Counted from the stretch's first letter, positions 7,669 to 14,575 are shown. The stretch: DNA of 16,353 bases from an uncultured Veillonella sp. (GCF_915069625.1 NZ_CAJZFD010000026.1:1-16353); one strand, 5' to 3'. Numbers and translations: made by a program. Notes: generated by a model not told the origin, from the sequence alone.

Positions 7669-7876
7669 AGGCGGACAGCTACGTCACTAATATTAGACTA
7701 TTTGTTGATTCGCTAAATTCGCAGTGGCAGGAGATGCCTTTTCAAAGAGCGACTTTGGCAGGTCGAGGCCCTAGGCCGATGACCGTATAGCCAGTGGAGC
7801 GATGAGGAAAGGTATCTCCTGCCACCCCGTCCTTACCAACTTAACACTAATAGTAGATTTACATATAAGTCCGCCT
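7669..7876 (+). ncRNA. Structured element of unknown family, possible 208-nt non-coding RNA
   Basis: Nested complementary segments enclose the whole element. The outer 8-bp stem is AGGCGGAC/GTCCGCCT (7669-7676/7869-7876). The middle is a 6-bp stem, either TATTAG/CTAATA (7691-7696/7847-7852) or the alternative ACTATT/AATAGT (7697-7702/7849-7854). Next is a continuous 20-bp stem (7724-7743/7806-7825) in which two pairs are G-T, so as DNA it is not a perfect inverted repeat. Inside it are TGGC/GCCA (7756-7759/7790-7793) and a hairpin GGTC/GACC enclosing GGCC-CTA-GGCC (7761-7784). A weak promoter-like pair (TTGCAT 7630-7635, 18 bases, TACTAT 7654-7659) would start transcription just before the outer stem. 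No ORF spans it. I cannot match it to 6S, SRP, tmRNA, RNase P or a known riboswitch. Plus orientation is inferred from that promoter. It could also be a small mobile inverted-repeat element. Confidence 0.5.
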
Positions 7877-7947
7877 ACAACCAAATTGATTGCGAAAATA
7901 TTAGATATATGTTAATATTAGAACTGCCTAAAGGCGACAACTAAATA

Positions 7948-7987
7948 AGACAGTTTGAAACCATCCTGTCTCTAAACAAAACTACGG
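7948..7987 (+). promoter_or_regulatory. Candidate preQ1-I-type riboswitch aptamer upstream of queT
   Basis: A 6-bp stem AGACAG/CTGTCT (7948-7953/7966-7971) closes a 12-base loop ending in C (7965), and an A-rich tail follows (CTAAACAAAACTACGG, 7972-7987). In preQ1-I aptamers a short stem, a loop with a specificity cytosine just before the 3' arm, and an A-rich tail folding back as a pseudoknot are characteristic; the tail here closely resembles the AACAAAAC...GG tail I recall from the Thermoanaerobacter tengcongensis switch. Loop bases TTTG (7954-7957) can pair with CAAA (7977-7980). The position before queT, a known target of preQ1 riboswitches, and an overlapping terminator support the call. 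The loop does not fit the common Bacillus consensus, so the class is uncertain. Confidence 0.5.
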
Positions 7988-8005
7988 AAATTCATAAGCA
8001 TTTAT

Positions 8006-8033
8006 AGCATGGTAGTTTTGCCATGCTTTTTTT
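8006..8033 (+). terminator. Regulatory terminator of the queT leader with antiterminator
   Basis: AGCATGG/CCATGCT (8006-8012/8021-8027), an 8-base loop and a run of six T's form an intrinsic terminator 20 bases before the queT ATG. Bases GTAGTTTT (8012-8019), spanning its 5' arm end and loop, are perfectly complementary to AAAACTAC (7978-7985) in the aptamer tail. Tail and terminator thus appear mutually exclusive: ligand locking the tail in the aptamer would favour termination. Confidence 0.7.
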
Positions 8034-8052
8034 ATTTGAGGAGGTGAGTGTT

Positions 8053-8544
8053 ATGATTACTACACGTAAATTGACTATTTCTGCCATGGTTGTGGCATTG
8101 TACATCGTTGTACTATATTTAACGCAAAGCGTTTCTTTCGGAGCGTACCAAATTCGTATAGCAACATCATTATATGCACTTGCTTATGCCTTTCCGTTTT
8201 TGGTAATTCCAATGGGGATTGGTAACCTCATTTCTAACTTCCTATTCGGTGGTCTTGGTATCCTCGATATGATGGGAGGCTTTGGCGTTGGTATTTTAAC
8301 AACAGGTATAATCGTAGGTATGCGTAAGCTTGGCCTTAGTGCTTGGTGGGCGATTCTACCAATTATCTTTGTTCCAGCATTATGTGTACCGTTATGGCTC
8401 AGCCCATTACTTGGCCTTCCATACTGGCCATTGGTATTGAACCTCATCGTGGGTCAAACAATTCCAGCAGTGCTTGGCTCTGTTTTGGTGAAAGCCTTGA
8501 TCAGCCGTCCTAGCATGGCAGCTTTGTTAGGTGCTTTTAAGTAA
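8053..8544 (+). CDS. queT: QueT family queuosine-precursor transporter (ECF S component type)
   Basis: A 163-residue, very hydrophobic protein with about five membrane segments, matching the QueT family (COG4708), predicted to take up preQ1 or a related queuosine precursor, probably with a shared ECF energising module encoded elsewhere. Features include an RKLTISAMVVALY start and a conserved-type segment IRIATSLYALAYAFPFLVIPMGIGNLISNF, of which the Arg and the GNxISN run are typical. I place the start at ATG 8053 because GAGGAGGTGA (8038-8047) sits directly before it; an in-frame upstream ATG at 8023 lies inside the terminator stem and is not credible. The leader carries a candidate preQ1 riboswitch and terminator, which supports the substrate assignment. 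The gene ends shortly before a strong bidirectional terminator. Confidence 0.88.
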   Translation: MITTRKLTISAMVVALYIVVLYLTQSVSFGAYQIRIATSLYALAYAFPFLVIPMGIGNLISNFLFGGLGILDMMGGFGVGILTTGIIVGMRKLGLSAWWAILPIIFVPALCVPLWLSPLLGLPYWPLVLNLIVGQTIPAVLGSVLVKALISRPSMAALLGAFK

Positions 8545-8575
8545 AATAGATAAATAAAAAGGTTTATAGGCAAAC

Positions 8576-8611
8576 AAAAAGGCGTAAGCTCAAATGAGCT
8601 TACGCCTTTTT
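8576..8611. terminator. Bidirectional terminator between convergent queT and glutamate dehydrogenase
   Basis: A perfect 11-bp stem GGCGTAAGCTC/GAGCTTACGCC with AAAT loop is flanked by A5 on the left and T6 on the right, so it can end transcripts from both directions. Confidence 0.9.
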
Positions 8612-8641
8612 TATGGCTAAATGTTATGGAGGTTGAAAGTA

Positions 8642-9898
8642 TTAGCAGTTGTAGCCGCGCCATTTAGTTTCTACTACGAGACGTTCAAGGGCAACCATGT
8701 ACGCTGCTTGACGAGGAGGTACATTGTATTTATGTTGCATTTCCCAAACTGCTTCAAAGCTATTTTGCATATTTTTAGTTAAGCGTTCATTAACTTCTTC
8801 TTCAGTCCAGTAGAAGCTAGCTTTGTTTTGGACCCATTCATAGTAGGATACAACTACGCCGCCGCCGTTAGCAAGAACGTCAGGGATGATGTCGATACCT
8901 TTTTCATAGAAGTATTTATCTGCATCATTAGTAGTAGGGCCATTGGCACCTTCCAAGATAATTTTAGCTTGGATGTTTTCCATGTTGTCTTTGTTCAATT
9001 GGTTTTCAAGAGCTGCCATGTACAATACGTCAACTGGTTGAGCCAATAATTCTTGAGCGCCAATTGTAGTCATACCTGGTTCGCTGTAACCTTCAAGGGA
9101 ACGACCATGGGAGTTAGCATATTCGTATGCTTTTTCCACATCAATACCGTTAGGATTGTAGATGTTAACGCTTACGTCGCCGATAGCAACAACTTTAGCG
9201 CCTGCTTGAGCCATAAGACGAGCACCTACGGAACCTACGTTACCGAAGCCTTGAACTGCTACAGTAAGGTTTTTGATGTCTAAGTTTTTCTTAGCTAAGT
9301 AACTTTGTAAAGCGATGAGACAGCCACGACCAGTCGCTTCATTACGACCTAAGGAACCGCCTACTTCGATAGGTTTACCAGTAACGATACCAGGGCTCCA
9401 TTCGCCTTTTAATGTGCTGTATTCGTCAGCGATCCAGCTCATAATTTGAGCGTTTGTATTTACGTCTGGGGCTGGAACGTCAGTATTAACACCGATGATT
9501 GGAGCAATACGACGTACGAAGTTACGAGTTAAGCGTTCTAATTCGCGAGGGTTTAAAGTTTTAGGATCAACCTTGATACCGCCTTTACCGCCACCGTAAG
9601 GGATGTTAGCAATCGCATTTTTTATAGTCATCCAGGCTGCCAATGCACGAACTTCGTTTTCATCGGAGTCCGGATGGAAGCGAAGACCACCTTTAGCACT
9701 GCCGCGTAATGTGGAGTGTTGGCAACGATAGCCTTCGTATACGCGAACTTCACCATTGTCTAGTTGAAGAGGTACTGCTACCTTTAATTCGCGTTCTGGA
9801 TGACGCAATACTTCGTATTCGCTACGAGTATAGCCAAGTTTTTCTGCGGCTACGTCTAATGTGTTTAACATGTTTTCATATGGGTTATATGTGCTCAT
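8642..9898 (-). CDS. gdhA: Glutamate dehydrogenase (Glu/Leu/Phe/Val dehydrogenase family)
   Basis: A 418-residue hexamer-type enzyme interconverting glutamate and 2-oxoglutarate plus ammonia. Seen in sequence: the catalytic lysine segment PYGGGKGG with K105, the catalytic aspartate D145 in PAPDVNT, and the Rossmann fingerprint GFGNVG (217-222) with an aspartate (D241) at the end of the next strand, which favours NAD over NADP. It resembles the RocG/GudB type of Firmicutes, usually used for glutamate breakdown, but the direction cannot be read from sequence. I chose ATG 9896-9898 because CAGGAGG lies just upstream; an ATG nine codons earlier would cover that site. It is separated from the upstream AGCS symporter gene by a terminator, so it has its own promoter region, which holds repeated operator-like motifs. 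Convergent with queT. Confidence 0.94.
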   Translation of the reverse strand: MSTYNPYENMLNTLDVAAEKLGYTRSEYEVLRHPERELKVAVPLQLDNGEVRVYEGYRCQHSTLRGSAKGGLRFHPDSDENEVRALAAWMTIKNAIANIPYGGGKGGIKVDPKTLNPRELERLTRNFVRRIAPIIGVNTDVPAPDVNTNAQIMSWIADEYSTLKGEWSPGIVTGKPIEVGGSLGRNEATGRGCLIALQSYLAKKNLDIKNLTVAVQGFGNVGSVGARLMAQAGAKVVAIGDVSVNIYNPNGIDVEKAYEYANSHGRSLEGYSEPGMTTIGAQELLAQPVDVLYMAALENQLNKDNMENIQAKIILEGANGPTTNDADKYFYEKGIDIIPDVLANGGGVVVSYYEWVQNKASFYWTEEEVNERLTKNMQNSFEAVWEMQHKYNVPPRQAAYMVALERLVVETKWRGYNC

Positions 9899-9962
9899 AA
9901 TTACCTCCTGAATATTAGAGTACATGAAATGTTGTTAGTTTTACACATATTGTATTCGACGT

Positions 9963-10039
9963 TGTATACAGAATACCCTCTATAATTTTATAACTATATT
10001 CTATAGTTTTTAATGCTTGAAAAGTGTATAGAATATAGA
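9963..10039 (-). promoter_or_regulatory. Operator-like repeats upstream of glutamate dehydrogenase
   Basis: The palindrome TGTATACA (9963-9970) is followed by CTATATTCTATA (9994-10005) and its exact inverted copy TATAGAATATAG (10028-10039). The nine-base core TAYAGAATA occurs three times here (9967-9975 plus, 9997-10005 minus, 10028-10036 plus). TGTATACA-like palindromes are common targets of GntR/FCD regulators, and one such gene lies 1.7 kb away. The region is very AT-rich, so chance is not excluded. No clear -35/-10 pair was settled. Confidence 0.35.
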
Positions 10040-10114
10040 TATTTACTGTGATAATAGTCACTTCTGGAGTTAGAGGTAAATTGTAGTTTTTACAGTATAA
10101 ATGGATATTTTTAC

Positions 10115-10157
10115 AAAAAATAAAAAGAGACCGATGAAAGATACTTTCACCGATCTC
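10115..10157 (-). terminator. Terminator after the AGCS symporter gene
   Basis: Read on the minus strand, GAGATCGGTGAAAG pairs with CTTTCATCGGTCTC (14 bp, two G-T pairs, 3-base loop), followed by TTTTTATTTTTT. It lies 15 bases past the stop codon and separates this gene from glutamate dehydrogenase. Confidence 0.88.
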
Positions 10158-10172
10158 ATAAGAGAATATATT

Positions 10173-11633
10173 TTATTTTTCCATTGTATCTTCCACTGGA
10201 GTAGGAGGTACAGAAGAGTCTGTAGTTTGACCGTCACCCCACCATACGATTCCGTATGTATGATTAAGAACAGAACGGTTAAATACAGGTGTTTCGATGC
10301 CTGCCTTGCGTTGTTTGATATAGTCATCAAGAGCAAGACCTGCAGTACGTCCCATACGTACGATGGAACTAATATTAGTTAATACTAAGAAGGCCATGAA
10401 TAAATCGGCTAAATTCCATACTAGATCAAGAGAGGCGATGGAGCCTACAAATGTCATGATGATTACACCGATACGGAATAAATGAAGATAGAATCTCTTT
10501 TCTGTTAAGTGGCTAATATTAATTTCACCATAGTAATAGTTACCGATTAAGGAACTGAAGGAGAACATTACGATAAAGATTGCCACCGCTGTTGGAGCCC
10601 AAGAACCAAGTTGTTGTTCTAGATTATGTTGTACTAGTGCAACACCAGTTAAACCTGTTGTGCTATAGTCGCCAACCATGAGTACAATGAATGCTGAAGC
10701 TGTACAAATGATGAAAGTATCAAGGAATACACCAAATGCTTGTACAAGACCTTGTTCAACAGGATGGTTAACAGCCGCAGTAGCCGCTGCATTAGGCACA
10801 GAACCTTCACCGGCTTCGTTGGAGAATAGACCACGTTTAATACCATTCATTACAGTGGCACCTAATAAGCCACCACCTGCTGCTACTGGTTCAAAGGCTG
10901 AGCTAATAATAGTATAAATAACATGTGGGAATTGGGTGATGTTCATAATGACTACAAATAATGCAGTAGCAATATATAGTACAGCCATGATAGGAACGAT
11001 GATTTCAGATGCTTTTGCAACGCGATGAATACCACCAAAAATAATGAGGCCAAGAAGTATTGCTACAACGGCACCGGTGTAGGATACATCAAAGTTAAAT
11101 ACTTGAAGAGAGGCAGCTAATGTGTTCGCTTGTACTGAGTTATAAATCCAACCGTATGTAATACTGATTAGAATAGCAAATAAAACAGATAATGCTTTGT
11201 TGTTTAAACCATAGCGAATGTAGTATGCTGGGCCACCGTAGAATCCGCCTTTAGCAACAGGTTCTTTGTAGATTTGTGCCAATGTAGATTCGATGAAACC
11301 TGTAGCAGCACCAATAAGAGCGATAACCCACATCCAGAAAATAGCACCAGGACCACCAAGTACAACGGCAATGGCGATACCTGCGATATTACCAACACCT
11401 ACACGAGATGCGGTGCTAACACAGAACGCTTGGAATGAGGATACATGATTTTTTTCTGTAGAACTACCTGCACCATTGACTACGAGACGAATCATTTCTT
11501 TAATCATACGAATTTGTACAAAATTCGTTGTCATAGTAAAGAATAGACCTGCGCCGATGAGGATAAAGATGATGAAATAACTCCATAAATAGCCATTAAT
11601 GGTAGAAATAGCATCATTGAGCATTGCTTCCAT
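10173..11633 (-). CDS. AGCS family sodium:alanine/glycine (amino acid) symporter
   Basis: A 486-residue inner-membrane transporter with about 11 hydrophobic segments, predicted to import a small neutral amino acid such as alanine or glycine (possibly glutamine) with sodium. The family signature is clear: VGVGNIAGIA (78-87) followed by GGPGAIFWMW (93-102), then ATGFIESTLAQIYKE, and a GLFSNEAGEGSVPNAAA segment in the middle. The C-terminal tail (about 440-486) is polar and cytoplasmic. The ATG follows AAAGGAG. A promoter and an operator-like site lie upstream, and the divergent-free neighbour upstream is a GntR/FCD regulator whose gene ends 146 bases before this start, so control by it is likely. 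A strong terminator follows. The exact substrate cannot be read from sequence. Confidence 0.92.
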   Translation of the reverse strand: MEAMLNDAISTINGYLWSYFIIFILIGAGLFFTMTTNFVQIRMIKEMIRLVVNGAGSSTEKNHVSSFQAFCVSTASRVGVGNIAGIAIAVVLGGPGAIFWMWVIALIGAATGFIESTLAQIYKEPVAKGGFYGGPAYYIRYGLNNKALSVLFAILISITYGWIYNSVQANTLAASLQVFNFDVSYTGAVVAILLGLIIFGGIHRVAKASEIIVPIMAVLYIATALFVVIMNITQFPHVIYTIISSAFEPVAAGGGLLGATVMNGIKRGLFSNEAGEGSVPNAAATAAVNHPVEQGLVQAFGVFLDTFIICTASAFIVLMVGDYSTTGLTGVALVQHNLEQQLGSWAPTAVAIFIVMFSFSSLIGNYYYGEINISHLTEKRFYLHLFRIGVIIMTFVGSIASLDLVWNLADLFMAFLVLTNISSIVRMGRTAGLALDDYIKQRKAGIETPVFNRSVLNHTYGIVWWGDGQTTDSSVPPTPVEDTMEK

Positions 11634-11662
11634 AAAAACGCTCCTTTCTCATAAAAAGAATT

Positions 11663-11691
11663 CTTATAATTATTAATGATATTGTATCAAT
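11663..11691 (-). promoter_or_regulatory. Promoter and overlapping operator-like palindrome of the AGCS symporter gene
   Basis: On the minus strand TTGATA (11690-11685), 16 bases, then TATAAG (11668-11663), about 30 bases upstream of the ATG. The interrupted palindrome ATTG-TAT-CAAT (11681-11691) covers the -35 hexamer, the position expected of a repressor site. A protein bound there would block the polymerase; the GntR regulator encoded just upstream is the obvious candidate. Confidence 0.45.
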
Positions 11692-11711
11692 TTCTATAGA
11701 CTATGTAAAAC

Positions 11712-11739
11712 AAAATCCCTCACAAGAGTGAAGGATTTT
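11712..11739 (-). terminator. Terminator after the gntR gene
   Basis: AAAATCC-x-TCAC pairs with GTGA-x-GGATTTT (one C-A mismatch, 4-base loop). On the minus strand the T run TTTTGTTTT follows. It closes the ispE-gntR unit before the symporter promoter. Confidence 0.65.
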
Positions 11740-11778
11740 ATTAATAGTTTATTATTGTATAGTAACTAAGATGTTTCT

Positions 11779-12471
11779 TTAAGCTTTAGTGAAATCCGGT
11801 GATTCCTCCATGCCTTGTAGTAAGGTCTGTTCAGAATGTTCCATATGAATTCTAGCGAGTTTTCGAGCTTGTGTAGCGTTATGTGAAGCGATGGCCTCTA
11901 CTAATTGGCGATGTTCTTCCCATGTTTTTCTTAGTCGGCCCGGTTGATTCATAGAGAAGCTACGGAATCGATAGGTTTGCTCCCGCAAGTTGTGTACGAT
12001 ATCTGCTAAACGTTCGTTACGAGATGCACGATATAGTACTTCATGGAATTCTACGTCTGCTGTTACGACGGACTCCATATCTTTATTCTCCATATGGTCG
12101 CCGATCTCTACGAGCATTCGTTCTAGTGTTTCGATTTCCTCTTCGGTTATGCGTTCGGCAGCAAGGCCTGCTGCGAGTTCTTCCAGAGCAGATCGAATTT
12201 CGAATACTTGAGTAATATCCTTTAACGATATATTGGCCACGTATGTGCCACGGCGAGGAACCATGACAACAAAGCCTTCTAGTTCAAGCTTACGAATGGC
12301 TTCGCGAATTGGTGTACGACTTACGCCCAGTTCTTCTGCTAAAGGAATTTCCATAAGGCGTTCGCCAGGTTTTAAGACTCCATCTTGGATGGCTTGACGC
12401 AATGTTTCACTTACAACTTCTCTCAGTGGTTTATACGCATCGAGTCGTATAGGTTGTAACCGTTTTGTCAT
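11779..12471 (-). CDS. GntR family (FadR/FCD subfamily) transcriptional regulator
   Basis: A 230-residue DNA-binding regulator. The N-terminal winged helix-turn-helix (about 12-80) contains the family signature LAEELGVSRTPIREAIRKLELEGFV (44-68). The C-terminal helical FCD domain (about 85-220) has the metal/ligand residues D139-x3-H143 (DVEFHEVL), H187 (EEHRQL) and H209, so it likely senses a small carboxylate or amino acid with a bound metal. I place the start at ATG 12469-12471: AGGAGG lies just upstream, and the ATG overlaps the ispE stop as ATGA, which implies coupled translation. Being next to an amino acid symporter and near glutamate dehydrogenase suggests it controls amino acid use; the effector is unknown. 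Operator-like palindromes before those genes and before ispE are compatible. Confidence 0.92.
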   Translation of the reverse strand: MTKRLQPIRLDAYKPLREVVSETLRQAIQDGVLKPGERLMEIPLAEELGVSRTPIREAIRKLELEGFVVMVPRRGTYVANISLKDITQVFEIRSALEELAAGLAAERITEEEIETLERMLVEIGDHMENKDMESVVTADVEFHEVLYRASRNERLADIVHNLREQTYRFRSFSMNQPGRLRKTWEEHRQLVEAIASHNATQARKLARIHMEHSEQTLLQGMEESPDFTKA

Positions 12472-13364
12472 GGTAAGTCCTCCTGTGTACATGTTTTTGT
12501 AATGAGCGATAGCCAATCATGGTCGGCTGTTTTGATTTCTTCTTGCAGTTGTAATGCTTCCATTGGTTTATCCAGCAATACCACCATTGTAGGGCCACTA
12601 CCAGTCATAATCGTTGGATACCCACGACTAGTGAAGAACTCTTTACAAATGACAAGTTCCTCATGGTCAGGGAAGAGTAGTTCTTCAAATGTATTAGCAC
12701 TAGTAAGGAATGCTGATTTTAAGTCATTGTTTTCTAGGTGTTGTTGGACTGTATCGATAGTTTGTTTTGTTGTTACGGACTTATTCGTGAAGCGACCATA
12801 AGCAGCGGCAGTTGATACAGAAACCTTTGGCTTTACTAGCAATAACCAATGTGGATCTGGAGATTTTCCGTACGTTAATATTTCACCACGCCCCGTGCCA
12901 CGTGCTGTACCACCTTGCAATAGGAATGGCACATCGGATCCAAGAGTAGCACCGATTTGTAAAAGTTCCTCTTGGGTGAGTTGTAAGTCCCAGAATCGAT
13001 TGAGACCTACTAACATAGCTGCCGCATCAGCACTACCACCGCCAAGACCGGCTTGAATAGGTACCCGTTTTAATAGGTGAATGGCTGCGCCTGCCTTGCA
13101 GCCGGTATATTCTTGGACTGCCCGTAATGCTTTGAGGGCAAGATTTTCTTCCCCGTAAGTAACTAATTTTTGCATATACTCAGGCAATTCTGGAGCTCCA
13201 CCGGAGAAAACTACGGAATGATGCTTCGCAAAATAAATGGAGTCGCTAAGGCGAATGGATTGGAAGATAGAGTCGATATCGTGATATCCGTCTTCACGCT
13301 TGCCCGTAATAGCAAGTCCGATATTGATTTTACTGCAACCGAGTTGCTCAAAACTTTTACTCAT
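12468..13364 (-). CDS. ispE: 4-diphosphocytidyl-2-C-methyl-D-erythritol kinase
   Basis: A 298-residue GHMP kinase that phosphorylates CDP-methylerythritol with ATP, in the MEP route to isoprenoid precursors. Seen: the N-terminal SKINIGL with K12 and the KREDGYHDIDSIFQ segment, typical of IspE; the ATP loop PIQAGLGGGSADAA (102-115); the LGSDVPF segment with catalytic D144; and the glycine motif TGSGPT (254-259). Length is slightly above the family average but normal. The ATG follows a GAGG-type ribosome binding site. The last codons overlap the start of a GntR regulator gene by four bases, so the two are made from one transcript. The gene is divergent from yitT across 205 bases that also contain motifs shared with the glutamate dehydrogenase promoter. 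Confidence 0.95.
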   Translation of the reverse strand: MSKSFEQLGCSKINIGLAITGKREDGYHDIDSIFQSIRLSDSIYFAKHHSVVFSGGAPELPEYMQKLVTYGEENLALKALRAVQEYTGCKAGAAIHLLKRVPIQAGLGGGSADAAAMLVGLNRFWDLQLTQEELLQIGATLGSDVPFLLQGGTARGTGRGEILTYGKSPDPHWLLLVKPKVSVSTAAAYGRFTNKSVTTKQTIDTVQQHLENNDLKSAFLTSANTFEELLFPDHEELVICKEFFTSRGYPTIMTGSGPTMVVLLDKPMEALQLQEEIKTADHDWLSLITKTCTQEDLP

Positions 13365-13432
13365 GATAGCCTCGTTTGTAACATACAGAATATATGCAAT
13401 TTATATGTTTATTTTATACTCTTATAAAGTGA

Positions 13433-13461
13433 TTGAAAATAACCATTAAGTGGTTTATGAT
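13433..13461 (+). promoter_or_regulatory. Promoter candidate for the yitT-family gene
   Basis: TTGAAA (13433-13438), 17 bases, then TATGAT (13456-13461) gives a good match and a leader of about 100 bases. A GTATAC palindrome (13468-13473) sits at the expected start, and TACAGAATA (13384-13392) and TATAGAATA (13530-13538) lie on either side. The ispE promoter must lie in the same interval on the other strand but is not clear. Confidence 0.45.
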
Positions 13462-13569
13462 GAATTTGTATACGCATATTGTTTTATTACTAAATATATT
13501 GTAAATAGCGTATGTTTTAGTTAGTTCATTATAGAATATTTATAGTGAAATGGCAATTTGGAGGGAGCT

Positions 13570-14499
13570 ATGTTTGCCAAGTATAAAGATGTTGTGTATC
13601 AATGCCTTATGGTAGTCGTTGGATGTGCCATATTTGGTGCCGGCCTTGATGCCTTTGTATTGCCACACAAATTGGTGAGTACTGGTATTAGTGGGGTAGG
13701 CTTGATTTTGTATTATTTAACGGGCTTATCCGTTGGTTCTTGGAATATGATTTTAAATATTCCTATATTCTGGGCTGCTTGGAAATGGCTAGGCACCCGT
13801 GTTGTTATCAAAACCTTGTATGGCACATTGATGCTGTCTTGGATGGTTGATGTATTTAACTTCTTGCAATATGACATGATTATTAAGGATCCTTTGTTGA
13901 GTTCCATGATGGCTGGTATTACTACTGGTGTAGGCCTTGGTATTGTGTACCGCGTAGGCGGTAACACAGGTGGGCTTGATCCTATTGCACTCATTGTACG
14001 TAAATATTATGGACTTCAAATGGGGTCCATTAATAGTGCCATAAACTGTGCTATCCTTGTTGCCGCAATTGGTGTTGTTGGCCTTGAAGCCGTAGCGGTC
14101 ACACTTATTAGTGTCTATGTGTATACCATCATTACGAATAAGGTGGTTATCGGCTTTAATCAGCGGAAGGTTGCTTTCATCATTACCTATCGTACTGATG
14201 AGGTCTGTGAATGCATCATCAATAAGGTTGGTCGTGGCGCAACTATCATTAATGGCATTGGTGCTTATACGCGGACGCCGAAGCAAATCGTTATGGTAGC
14301 CGTTAATCTCTTGCAAGTAAATAAATTAAAAGAGGTTATTCAAGAGGCGGATCCAAATGTGTTCATCTTAATAACTGATGCGCAAGAGGTCATTGGGCAA
14401 GGCTTTACACAACCGATTATCCCTACTGAAGTGTGTGAACAGTTAAAAGATAAGAGTACCACACAAGAGGATAATACACAGACTATACATAATCGCTAA
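13570..14499 (+). CDS. YitT family membrane protein (YitT_membrane + DUF2179)
   Basis: A 309-residue protein with about five to six membrane segments in residues 10-190 (including the motif region GLDAFVLPHKLVSTGISGVGL and GGNTGGLDPIA) and a soluble C-terminal DUF2179 domain (about 195-290, YRTDEVCECIINKVGRGATIINGIGAY). The domain pair defines the YitT/YvjA family, which is widespread in Firmicutes. Its function is not settled and the DUF2179 half resembles small-ligand-binding folds. The start is taken at ATG 13570, because GGAGGGAG (13560-13567) is placed just before it; a TTG three codons further up would overlap that site. The extreme C-terminus is polar (KDKSTTQEDNTQTIHNR) and looks disordered. 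The gene has its own promoter; no terminator was found before phosphoglucomutase, so they may be co-transcribed. Confidence 0.9.
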   Translation: MFAKYKDVVYQCLMVVVGCAIFGAGLDAFVLPHKLVSTGISGVGLILYYLTGLSVGSWNMILNIPIFWAAWKWLGTRVVIKTLYGTLMLSWMVDVFNFLQYDMIIKDPLLSSMMAGITTGVGLGIVYRVGGNTGGLDPIALIVRKYYGLQMGSINSAINCAILVAAIGVVGLEAVAVTLISVYVYTIITNKVVIGFNQRKVAFIITYRTDEVCECIINKVGRGATIINGIGAYTRTPKQIVMVAVNLLQVNKLKEVIQEADPNVFILITDAQEVIGQGFTQPIIPTEVCEQLKDKSTTQEDNTQTIHNR

Positions 14500-14575
14500 G
14501 TAAAGCAAAATGTAAAATCAGAAAAGTAAAATTCAAAATGTAAGCATTAGTCATCTCATATTAATTATGTGTAAA

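Noticed and set aside
7724..7825. Cobalamin riboswitch or RNase P fragment (GAGGAAAG and GGAGA-like strings)
   Set aside because: The strings are parts of the long stem, and the other conserved blocks of those families are missing.
8023..8052. Upstream in-frame ATG for queT
   Set aside because: It lies inside the terminator stem with no ribosome binding site, whereas GAGGAGGTGA sits right before ATG 8053.
8576..8611. Inverted repeat as an attachment site or IS end
   Set aside because: Flanking A and T runs and its place between convergent genes make it an ordinary bidirectional terminator.
10101..10382. A 93-codon plus-strand frame across the AGCS terminator and 3' end
   Set aside because: It runs through a terminator hairpin and the antisense of the symporter gene, and has no ribosome binding site or family resemblance.
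13789..14316. A 175-codon open frame on the minus strand inside the YitT-family gene
   Set aside because: It is antisense to a well-supported gene, has no ribosome binding site, and its product (rich in Asn, Ile and His) looks like a reverse-frame shadow.
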